The notes under the pieces are model-generated. The model saw nothing but the letters and a program-made list of their open reading frames with translations. It was not told where the DNA came from and ran no database searches. A stretch of 5,249 bases of DNA. Source: Planctomycetota bacterium. Lineage in GTDB: Bacteria > Planctomycetota > Phycisphaerae > WQYP01. The stretch lies in the NCBI GenBank assembly GCA_021780285.1, contig JAJXZA010000130.1:1-5249 (forward strand). Direction: 5' to 3'. Of the stretch, positions 1 to 4,972 are shown piece after piece; positions within the stretch are counted from its first letter, which is position 1; every line of letters begins with the position of its first letter. The position numbers were made by a program, and so were the translations under genes.

Positions 1-488
1 ACATCTGGCGCGGCGAAGAGCAAGCCGCCTTGCAACTGCCCAACAGCGGCATCGCCTCTACCATGGACATCGGCAACACGCATAACATTCACCCGGCAGA
101 TAAGCTGGATGTCGCCCGCAGGCTGGCTTTGATTGCGCTTGCCAAAACCTACGCCAGGCGTCATCTGATCTATTCTGGCCCAGTGTTTAAGTCCGTCCGC
201 TTTACCGCCGGTCAGGCGATCATTTCGTTTGCGCACGTTGATGGCGGCTTGGCGTCGCGTAACGACAAGGCCTTAAACTGGTTTGAAATTGCCGGAGCCG
301 GCGGCAAATTCGTCCCCGCAAACGCCAAAGTTGTCGGTCGCAGCATCGTGGTCTCTTCGCCCAAAGTGCCGCATCCAAAGTTTGTTCGTTTCGCCTGGAG
401 CGATGTTGCTGTTCCCAACCTGATGAACAAAGCCGGCTTGCCCGCACTGCCGTTTAATACGGCCGTTGTGCCATGGAAGCAGCAATAA
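1..488 (+). CDS. Sialate O-acetylesterase-like (SASA family) esterase, C-terminal part only
   Basis: The 3' end of a gene that begins before the window; the first complete codon is at base 3 and the TAA stop is at 486-488, giving the last 161 residues. Seen: an opening segment IWRGEEQAALQLPNSG, then DIGNTHNIHPADK (residues 22-34 of the fragment), then RRLALIALAKTY. This order is characteristic of the C-terminal half of SASA-family esterases, where the His of the IHP motif (His30 here) is the expected catalytic histidine. The catalytic Ser would lie upstream, outside the window. After about residue 55 comes a beta-rich domain (for example KSVRFTAGQAIISF and FVRFAWSDVAVPNLMN) typical of the family's C-terminus. 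Such enzymes remove O-acetyl groups from sialic acids or plant and algal polysaccharides, usually in the periplasm or outside the cell; the exact substrate cannot be read here. The stop directly abuts the convergent stop of the next gene. Confidence 0.85.
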   Translation, partial: IWRGEEQAALQLPNSGIASTMDIGNTHNIHPADKLDVARRLALIALAKTYARRHLIYSGPVFKSVRFTAGQAIISFAHVDGGLASRNDKALNWFEIAGAGGKFVPANAKVVGRSIVVSSPKVPHPKFVRFAWSDVAVPNLMNKAGLPALPFNTAVVPWKQQ

Positions 489-1223
489 TTAGTGGCTGTT
501 AGTTTCTGTAGTTGCGGCGGCGATTGGTTCAACTGGAATCTGCACTTCGCCAAAGCGCAAAAACGGCAGCACGAATGGGCTGTTGTAGCCGAGATAGCGA
601 GCCGGGCCGTCTTGCCGATATTCTGCGGCATGGGCGGCGAGCCAGGCGTCGAGCTTGGCCTTGGCGCGGGCAAAGCGGCCGGCCGTGTAAGACCCTCGCA
701 CACCGATGCTGGCTACCGTCATGGCGGGCACGTCCTTCACCTGCACCGGCCCGAAAGAGCCGTCATGGCCAATGCGGGTGCTTTGGTAAACAAAGGCCAT
801 TGAATTAATTTTTTCGGCGGGCGTTCCGGCGTCGGCAGCCGCGCTGTGCGGCTCAACGGCATGGTAGGTCATAACCACGGGCGAACTCATGGCGATGTGG
901 TTGGATTCTATGTGCCTGAACAACGGCATAAACAGCGAGCCATTGCCTTGCCGCTGCGAAGAACTTGTCGTTAGCGCCATGCGGCATGGGCCGTAATGTT
1001 TGATGATGATGGTCCCAACCGGGCCTGGCGGCGGAAAGCCCTGCGGCAGCGGGGCTGACGGGCCTGCCACCCAGGTTGGCTTGGCGGGCGAAGCGGTCTG
1101 CGTTTCGGGCGGCTGTGTGGAAGCGGCGGGGGTGTGAGGCGAAGGCGAACAGGCCGCCATTGCCAGCATCAGCAGCCCCGAGGTTGAGAGCAACGATACC
1201 AATGTTGCTTCTGGTTTGAGCAT
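489..1223 (-). CDS. SOUL-family heme-binding-like lipoprotein
   Basis: A 244-residue protein. The N-terminus has a hydrophobic stretch (about residues 7-24) ending in LAMAAC, a lipobox-like site with Cys25 as the likely lipidated residue, then a Pro/Ser/Thr/Ala-rich linker (about 26-67). A lipoprotein tethered in the periplasm is inferred. The SOUL domain covers about 68-231. Seen: FMPLFRHIESNHIAMSSPVV (98-117), matching the family hallmark of an LF-x-YI-x-G-N stretch followed by a TSPV-like turn, and YNSPFVLPFLRFGEVQIPV (213-231), matching the family's C-terminal strand. SOUL/HBP proteins in eukaryotes bind heme or porphyrins; the role of bacterial members is poorly known, so heme binding here is a family inference. 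The ATG has AAGG nine bases upstream. The gene lies 43 bases downstream of acs on the same strand and probably shares its transcript. Its stop (complement of 489-491) touches the esterase stop at 486-488. Confidence 0.88.
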   Translation of the reverse strand: MLKPEATLVSLLSTSGLLMLAMAACSPSPHTPAASTQPPETQTASPAKPTWVAGPSAPLPQGFPPPGPVGTIIIKHYGPCRMALTTSSSQRQGNGSLFMPLFRHIESNHIAMSSPVVMTYHAVEPHSAAADAGTPAEKINSMAFVYQSTRIGHDGSFGPVQVKDVPAMTVASIGVRGSYTAGRFARAKAKLDAWLAAHAAEYRQDGPARYLGYNSPFVLPFLRFGEVQIPVEPIAAATTETNSH

Positions 1224-1232
1224 ACAGGTTTA

Positions 1233-1236
1233 CCTT
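1233..1236 (-). promoter_or_regulatory. Ribosome binding site of the SOUL lipoprotein gene
   Basis: The minus strand reads AAGG, then nine bases, then the ATG ending at 1223. The spacing is normal and supports this start. The 43-base gap to acs shows no convincing promoter or terminator, which fits co-transcription. Confidence 0.6.
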
Positions 1237-1266
1237 ATTCACCCCGGCGCGGCGCCCGCAGGCTGG

Positions 1267-3228
1267 CTATTCTTCATCGCTTCGCAGCCGGGCGAGCACG
1301 CTGTAATCTTCGAGCGTGCTGGTGTCGCCGAGCGATTCTTTGCCGGCGGCAATATCGCGCAGCAGGCGTCGCATGATTTTGCCTGAGCGCGTTTTAGGCA
1401 GCGTTTCGGTGAAGCGTATTTCATCGGGCCGGGCAATAGCGCCGATTTCTTTGGTGACCCAGGCCTTGAGTTCCTGCTTGAGTTCTTCTCCGGGGTTGTG
1501 GCCGCTTTTAAGAGTGACAAACGCGGCCAGGGCCTGACCCTTTAATTCATCGGGCCGGCCCACAACGGCCGCCTCGGCCACCTTGGCGTGGGCCACCAGG
1601 GCGCTTTCGACCTCCATGGTGCCGAGGCGATGGCCCGCCACATTGACCACATCATCCACGCGGCCCATCACCCAGAAGTAGCCATCGGCATCGCGGCGGG
1701 CGCCGTCGCCGGTGAAATAAAAATTCGGGAACTCGCTCCAGTACTGCTTCTTAAAGCGTTCATCGTCGCCGTAAACGGTGCGCAGCATGCTCGGCCAGGG
1801 CTTGCGGATCACCAGGTAGCCGCCGGCGTTGGGCGGCACTTCGTTGCCTTGTTTATCCACCACGGCCAGGTCCACGCCAAAAAAGGGAATGGCGCAGCTG
1901 CCGGGTTTAGCCGCGGTAATGCCCGGCATGGGCGAGCACATGATCGAGCCGGTTTCAGTTTGCCACCAGGTGTCTACAATGGGGCAGTGCTCGCGGCCAA
2001 TCACGCGGTGATACCACATCCACGCCTCTGGATTAATAGGCTCCCCAACCGTTCCCAGCAGTCGCAGGCTCGATAGATCATGCTTGGCGGGGTATTCTTC
2101 GCCCCATTTCACAAATGCCCGAATGGCGGTGGGGGCGGTATAAAACACGCTGACTTTGTACTTGGCAATAATTTCCCAGAAGCGGTCGAAATCGGGCTGG
2201 TTCGGAGCGCCTTCGTACATGACCACGCTGGCGCCGCAGGCCAGGGGGCCATAGACCATATAGCTATGGCCGGTAACCCAGCCGATGTCGGCGGTGCACC
2301 AGTAAATATCCTGCGGCTGCAGGTCGAAGATATATTTGCAGGTAAGGTAAGCCCCCAAAAGATAGCCCGCCGTGGTATGCACCACGCCCTTGGGCTTGCC
2401 GGTGGTGCCGCTGGTATAGAGGATAAAAAGGTTATGCTCGCTGTCGAGCTCCGCAGCGGGGCAACTGTCGCCATGGGCCGGGTTCTGCATCAGTTCGTGA
2501 TACCAGTGATCACGCCCCGGCTGCATGGCCACTTCCTGGCCGGTGCGGCGCACCACAATGGACGTTTTGATACAGGGCGTTTTGGCCAGTGCCGCATCGG
2601 CATTGGTTTTAAGCTCAACAATTTTACCGCGGCGCCAACCGCCATCGGCCGTTATCAGCGCGACCGCTTTGGCGTCGTTGATGCGGTCGGCGAGGGCCTC
2701 GGCGGCAAAGCCTCCAAAAATCACGGTATGAACCGCGCCGATGCGCGTGCAGGCCAGCATGGCCACCGCGGCTTCCGGAATCATGGGCATGTAAATGGCT
2801 ACCCGGTCGCCGCTTTTAATGCCCTGGCCCTTAAGCACATTGGCAAAGCGGCAGACTTCGCGCAGCAGCTCGGCGTAGCTGAGGCTGCGGCTGTCGCCGG
2901 GTTCGCCTTCCCACAAAATCGCGGGCTTGTCGCCATGCCCGGCGGCAATGTGCCGATCGAGGCAGTTGACGCTGACATTCAATTTGCCGCCGACAAACCA
3001 TTTGGCAAACGGCGGGTTGGACCAATCCAGCACCTTCGAGAAGTCCTTGGCCCAGGTAAGCTCCGCAGCCTGGGTTCGCCAGAACTGGTCCGGCTGGTCT
3101 ATGGATTGCCGATAGAGTTTGTCGTAAGCGGCCTGCGAGTGAATGCGGGCGTGTTTGACAAACTTGGCCGGCGGCGCAAACGACCGCTGTTCGCGCAACA
3201 CCGATTCAATATCAACCGTATTGGACAT
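1267..3228 (-). CDS. acs: Acetyl-CoA synthetase (acetate--CoA ligase, AMP-forming)
   Basis: A 653-residue protein, the usual length for Acs. It converts acetate, ATP and CoA to acetyl-CoA via acetyl-AMP in the cytoplasm. Seen, in order: an N-terminal Acs cap domain (about 30-90); the P-loop YTSGTTGKPKG at 271-281; TADIGWVTGHSYMVYGPL at 312-329; GEPINPEAW at 395-403; WWQTETG at 421-427, whose second Trp (422) corresponds to the acetate-pocket Trp414 of Salmonella Acs; YFTGDGA at 504-510; hinge GRVDDV at 522-527; GHRLGT at 532-537; and the C-terminal PKTRSGK at 611-617. Lys617 corresponds to catalytic Lys609 of Salmonella, the target of reversible acetylation by Pat-type acetyltransferases. All key residues are present, so the enzyme should be active and prefer acetate. 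The start is the ATG at 3228-3226, with GGAGG four bases upstream; the frame stays open upstream to 3300, but that extension is basic and unlike the family. It is followed by the SOUL gene on the same strand. Confidence 0.98.
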   Translation of the reverse strand: MSNTVDIESVLREQRSFAPPAKFVKHARIHSQAAYDKLYRQSIDQPDQFWRTQAAELTWAKDFSKVLDWSNPPFAKWFVGGKLNVSVNCLDRHIAAGHGDKPAILWEGEPGDSRSLSYAELLREVCRFANVLKGQGIKSGDRVAIYMPMIPEAAVAMLACTRIGAVHTVIFGGFAAEALADRINDAKAVALITADGGWRRGKIVELKTNADAALAKTPCIKTSIVVRRTGQEVAMQPGRDHWYHELMQNPAHGDSCPAAELDSEHNLFILYTSGTTGKPKGVVHTTAGYLLGAYLTCKYIFDLQPQDIYWCTADIGWVTGHSYMVYGPLACGASVVMYEGAPNQPDFDRFWEIIAKYKVSVFYTAPTAIRAFVKWGEEYPAKHDLSSLRLLGTVGEPINPEAWMWYHRVIGREHCPIVDTWWQTETGSIMCSPMPGITAAKPGSCAIPFFGVDLAVVDKQGNEVPPNAGGYLVIRKPWPSMLRTVYGDDERFKKQYWSEFPNFYFTGDGARRDADGYFWVMGRVDDVVNVAGHRLGTMEVESALVAHAKVAEAAVVGRPDELKGQALAAFVTLKSGHNPGEELKQELKAWVTKEIGAIARPDEIRFTETLPKTRSGKIMRRLLRDIAAGKESLGDTSTLEDYSVLARLRSDEE

Positions 3229-3232
3229 GTAA

Positions 3233-3237
3233 CCTCC
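3233..3237 (-). promoter_or_regulatory. Ribosome binding site that fixes the acs start
   Basis: The minus strand reads GGAGG, four bases (TTAC), then ATG at 3228. This strong Shine-Dalgarno favours the ATG over in-frame upstream starts as far as 3300. The spacing is somewhat short but workable. Confidence 0.75.
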
Positions 3238-3326
3238 GCCGATAAATGCCCGTCGCAACCCAGCCCAAACTTTTAACGCCGCCTTTGACCGTCGCCTCAA
3301 GACGTTAAACTAAAGGAATCTTCTTC

Positions 3327-3355
3327 AATATAAATATGTTTGGCCGCGATTGCAA
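3327..3355 (-). promoter_or_regulatory. Candidate sigma-70-type promoter of acs
   Basis: Reading the minus strand, a -35 box TTGCAA (3355-3350; 4 of 6 to TTGACA) is followed by exactly 17 bases and a -10 box TATATT (3332-3327; 5 of 6 to TATAAT). Transcription would start near 3320, giving a leader of about 90 bases before the acs ATG. The -35 box overlaps a dyad (TTTGGC at 3339-3344, GCAATTGC at 3352-3359, GCCAAA at 3366-3371) that could be an operator. The boxes are matched by eye only. Confidence 0.5.
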
Positions 3356-3398
3356 TTGCCGCTTTGCCAAACAGCCCGCCTTGCATGGCCAACACTAG

Positions 3399-3428
3399 TG
3401 CTCTGTCACACCCAGAAATTAGGATTGA
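3399..3428 (+). repeat. Left terminal inverted repeat of the element
   Basis: Thirty bases starting TGCTCTGTCACACCCA and ending TTAGGATTGA. The reverse complement of 3635-3664 is identical except at base 3415 (G here, opposite T3648), which would be a G-U pair if the plus strand were transcribed. Confidence 0.92.
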
Positions 3429-3432
3429 CGGA

Positions 3433-3522
3433 GGGCCAAGGGGTTGGAGGCGCGAAGCGAGGAGGATTGTGTATGGGAACATACATTGACGACGAGCGCC
3501 AAAGCATACAGCCCCCTGGCCC
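3433..3522. repeat. First internal hairpin arm of the element
   Basis: GGGCCAAGGGG (3433-3443) pairs with CCCCCTGGCCC (3512-3522) at 10 of 11 positions. Inside it GGCGC (3449-3453) pairs with GCGCC (3496-3500), and the tip is TGTATG-GGAA-CATACA (3470-3485), a six-pair stem with a GNRA-type loop when read as plus-strand RNA. CTGGC-CCCC-GCCAG (3516-3529) is a competing small hairpin at its outer edge. The arm between 3454 and 3495 is only partly paired. Confidence 0.7.
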
Positions 3523-3534
3523 CCGCCAGCAGGG

Positions 3535-3634
3535 TTGGCCGCAAACGCCCCATCTGCGGCGTCGCAGCGGCTCAATGGGTCTACGGACCCGGTTTTCGCC
3601 GCTGGCTCCTTGCAGCTGGGGCGTTTGCGACCAA
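3535..3634. repeat. Second internal hairpin arm of the element
   Basis: A 23-base stem, 3535-3557 with 3612-3634, pairs at 21 of 23 positions and includes the core CGCAAACGCCCCA. Inside, CAGCGGC (3565-3571) pairs with GCCGCTG (3598-3604), and the tip is GGGTC-TACG-GACCC (3577-3590), a UNCG-type tetraloop in plus-strand RNA. CTGCG-GCGT-CGCAG (3554-3567) is an alternative local hairpin. Confidence 0.78.
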
Positions 3635-3664
3635 TCAATCCTAATTTTTGGGTGTGACAGAGCA
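3635..3664 (-). repeat. Right terminal inverted repeat of the element
   Basis: Begins TCAATCCTAA and ends GGGTGTGACAGAGCA on the plus strand. It pairs with 3399-3428 at 29 of 30 positions. It directly adjoins the second internal arm, which ends at 3634. Confidence 0.92.
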
Positions 3665-3690
3665 CTAGCGAATTGGAGTATCATAACAAC

Positions 3691-3766
3691 CCGCAACCGC
3701 GTATTTGTTCATAGCCGCCGGCATATATTCTGCGTCATACCAATATCCGATAAATCGCGGTTGCGG
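3691..3766. repeat. Perfect 11-base inverted repeat upstream of dnaJ-like gene
   Basis: CCGCAACCGCG (3691-3701) is the exact reverse complement of CGCGGTTGCGG (3756-3766), with 54 bases between. Allowing one bulged T at 3702's neighbourhood, the pairing extends by ATTT/AAAT. The right arm ends four bases before the candidate -35 box TTGACG. It could be an operator pair or a leader hairpin; it is not the CIRCE element and no protein family can be named for it. Confidence 0.6.
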
Positions 3767-3770
3767 CCGC

Positions 3771-3801
3771 TTGACGCAAAGACCATTCTTGCCGGTAAAA
3801 T
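3771..3801 (+). promoter_or_regulatory. Candidate promoter of the dnaJ-like gene
   Basis: TTGACG (3771-3776; 5 of 6 to TTGACA) and TAAAAT (3796-3801; 5 of 6 to TATAAT) are separated by 19 bases, longer than the optimal 17. The -35 region read as CTTGAC also resembles the heat-shock sigma-32 -35 box, but there is no CCCCAT-like -10. A start near 3808 would give a leader of about 45 bases. Confidence 0.4.
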
Positions 3802-3834
3802 AGTCAGCCAAAGGAGCCGTGAACGGGTACAAAA

Positions 3835-3839
3835 AAGGA
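3835..3839 (+). promoter_or_regulatory. Ribosome binding site of the dnaJ-like gene
   Basis: AAGGA lies 12 bases before the ATG at 3852, slightly long but acceptable. A stronger AAGGAG at 3811-3816 lies only two bases before an in-frame GTG at 3819. The ATG is preferred because the family begins just before the K-R-D-F/Y-Y motif. Confidence 0.5.
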
Positions 3840-3851
3840 AAACAAAACGCT

Positions 3852-4871
3852 ATGGCAAACGATAAACGAGATTTTTATCAGGTGCTGGGGGTTGGCCGCA
3901 GTGCGTCGGCCGATGAAATTAAGCGTGCCTACCGCAAGCTGGCCCGCAAATACCATCCCGATTTGAATAAAAGCGACGCCTCCGCCGAGGCTCGCTTTAA
4001 AGAAGCTCAAGAGGCCTACGACATTTTGAGCGATGCCAAAAAGCGCCAAGCTTACGATCAGTTCGGTCATGCGGGCGTAAGCTCGTCGGCGGCGGCCGAA
4101 GCGGCGGCGGCCGCAGCCGCCGCAGCGGCCCGCGGCGGGCGCAATCCGGGAGGCTTTCGGTATGCGACGCAAACGCCGGGCGGTGCCACCGTTGATTTTG
4201 GCGAGGTGGACCTTGAAGACCTCTTTAATCGCTTTACCGGCGGCGGGGCAAACCGCCGGGGACGTCGCAGTCCGTTTACCCAGGCCACCACCAATACCGA
4301 GGCCGAGCCGCCCGGAGCCGATTTAACGCATCATGTCAATCTCACGTTCGATCAGGCGGTGCATGGCACCACGCTGGAACTGCGCCTCAGCAGCGCCACC
4401 AGCGCCTCGCCTGAAACGCTGAGTGTTAAAATACCCGCGGGCGTGCATGAGGGCGCCAAGGTTCGCGTGCGGGGCAAGGGCCAGCCCTCGCTGATGGGCC
4501 ATGCGCGGGGCGATTTAATTATTGTCACCCACATAGAGCCGCACCCTTATTTCAAAATCGAAGGCCACGATATTGTTCTCGACCTGCCTATTTCGGCCGG
4601 TGAAGCCGCCAATGGCGCAACCGTTGCCATTCCGACCCTTGATGGCAGTGCGGAACTCAAAATACCGGCTGGCATAACCACCGACAAAAAACTTCGAATT
4701 CGCGGCCAGGGTGTTGTGAAGCGCGATGGCAGTCGGGGCGATCAACTTTGCCGTATTGTGTTGCAACTGCCTGAAAACCTTTCCGATGCCGATAAAACCT
4801 GGCTTAAAGAACTCGATTCGCGGCTGAACTTTAACCCGCGCGGTCAGTTGCCCTGGCGGTTAAAAAAGTAG
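3852..4871 (+). CDS. DnaJ-family co-chaperone without zinc finger (CbpA/class B type)
   Basis: A 339-residue cytoplasmic Hsp40. It would stimulate the ATPase of a DnaK and deliver unfolded clients. Seen: a J domain at about residues 6-72 (RDFYQVLGV start, HPD motif at 35-37, then EAYDILSDAKKRQAYDQFG at 54-72); an alanine-rich tract at 80-93; a short Gly-rich segment (94-111 and 129-139) with DFGEVDLEDLFNRFTGG (115-131) resembling the DIF-like motif of Hsp40 linkers; and two C-terminal substrate-binding beta domains, about 155-235 and 236-310, with VKIPAGVHEGAKVRVRGKG (192-210) and its repeat LKIPAGITTDKKLRIRGQG (269-287). No CxxCxGxG repeats occur; the only Cys is 300. This makes it a CbpA/DnaJ class B protein rather than canonical DnaJ. 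The ATG at 3852 is chosen; a GTG at 3819 would add 11 residues. No dnaK or grpE lies nearby. glpK follows after 101 bases with its own candidate promoter. Confidence 0.95.
   Translation: MANDKRDFYQVLGVGRSASADEIKRAYRKLARKYHPDLNKSDASAEARFKEAQEAYDILSDAKKRQAYDQFGHAGVSSSAAAEAAAAAAAAAARGGRNPGGFRYATQTPGGATVDFGEVDLEDLFNRFTGGGANRRGRRSPFTQATTNTEAEPPGADLTHHVNLTFDQAVHGTTLELRLSSATSASPETLSVKIPAGVHEGAKVRVRGKGQPSLMGHARGDLIIVTHIEPHPYFKIEGHDIVLDLPISAGEAANGATVAIPTLDGSAELKIPAGITTDKKLRIRGQGVVKRDGSRGDQLCRIVLQLPENLSDADKTWLKELDSRLNFNPRGQLPWRLKK
4089..4130 (+). repeat. Alanine-rich low-complexity tract in the DnaJ-like gene
   Basis: Fourteen codons encode 13 alanines and one glutamate (residues 80-93). They are a mixture of GCG, GCC and GCA, not a pure triplet repeat, which suggests retention at the protein level rather than recent slippage. 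It links the J domain to the Gly-rich region and may form a helix. Confidence 0.8.
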
Positions 4872-4972
4872 CGGGCGCAAGCGCGTCAGGGTAATGCCCG
4901 TCAAAGTGTTAACGGTGCGATGGCGTTGGGCCGCAAAGGTGCCGCGGTGGCGGTGGTTGGTACAATATCGCC
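4872..4972 (+). other. Intergenic region between the dnaJ-like gene and glpK
   Basis: It holds 101 bases. CGGGC (4872-4876) can pair with GCCCG (4896-4900) around GCGC-AA-GCGC, but no T-run follows, so it is not a convincing intrinsic terminator. The end of the region carries the candidate extended -10 of glpK. Nothing else is recognised. Confidence 0.5.
4958..4966 (+). promoter_or_regulatory. Candidate extended -10 promoter of glpK
   Basis: TGG followed directly by TACAAT fits the extended -10 pattern TGnTATAAT (5 of 6 in the hexamer). No good -35 box is seen at the right distance. The hexamer ends six bases before the glpK ATG, so transcription would begin at or very near the start codon. 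Confidence 0.4.

Larger units (their letters stand above)
3395..3668. mobile_element. MITE-like palindromic element, 266 bases between CTAG repeats
   Basis: An intergenic element bounded by CTAG at 3395-3398 and 3665-3668. Just inside are 30-base terminal inverted repeats (3399-3428 and 3635-3664) matching at 29 of 30 positions and beginning TGCTCTGTCACACCCA. CTAG may be a 4-base target-site duplication; because it is self-complementary it could also be part of the repeats, and CACTAG (3393-3398 and 3663-3668) is a direct 6-base repeat, so the exact edges are uncertain. The interior has two more self-complementary arms (3433-3522 and 3535-3634). No transposase or other credible protein is encoded; reading frames through it merely follow the repeats. 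Known: some IS families, such as IS5 and IS701 relatives, favour YTAR- or CTAG-like targets. Inference: a non-autonomous element mobilised in trans, or a structured repeat family. It sits 40 bases upstream of the acs -35 box and about 100 bases upstream of the candidate dnaJ promoter. Confidence 0.8.

Noticed and set aside
212..703. A 163-codon minus-strand frame crossing the esterase/SOUL junction
   Set aside because: It overlaps the 3' ends of two supported genes in the wrong frame and shows no recognisable domain.
2080..3276. A long plus-strand open frame of 398 codons opposite acs
   Set aside because: It lies wholly antisense to a well-supported acs gene with all catalytic motifs; its length comes from high GC and codon bias of the opposite strand, and it resembles no family.
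3229..3300. A 24-residue N-terminal extension of Acs
   Set aside because: The strong GGAGG at 3237-3233 and the family-like N-terminus fix the start at 3228; the extension overlaps the leader and is unlike Acs N-termini.
3395..3668. CRISPR array or attachment site as an explanation of the repeats
   Set aside because: There are only two outer repeats, in inverted orientation, with no regularly spaced direct copies, no cas gene, no integrase and no tRNA.
3691..3766. CIRCE/HrcA operator upstream of dnaJ
   Set aside because: CIRCE has TTAGCACTC and its complement nine bases apart; the repeat here differs in sequence and spacing.
3350..3865. Open frames on both strands through the intergenic element (for example 3350-3865 plus and 3297-3665 minus)
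   Set aside because: Their sequence is dictated by the inverted repeats and they have no domain signature; opposite-strand frames echo the same repeats. Treated as non-coding.
4872..4900. Possible intrinsic terminator after the dnaJ-like gene
   Set aside because: The five-pair outer stem encloses a weak GCGC-AA-GCGC hairpin with a two-base loop, and no T-run follows.
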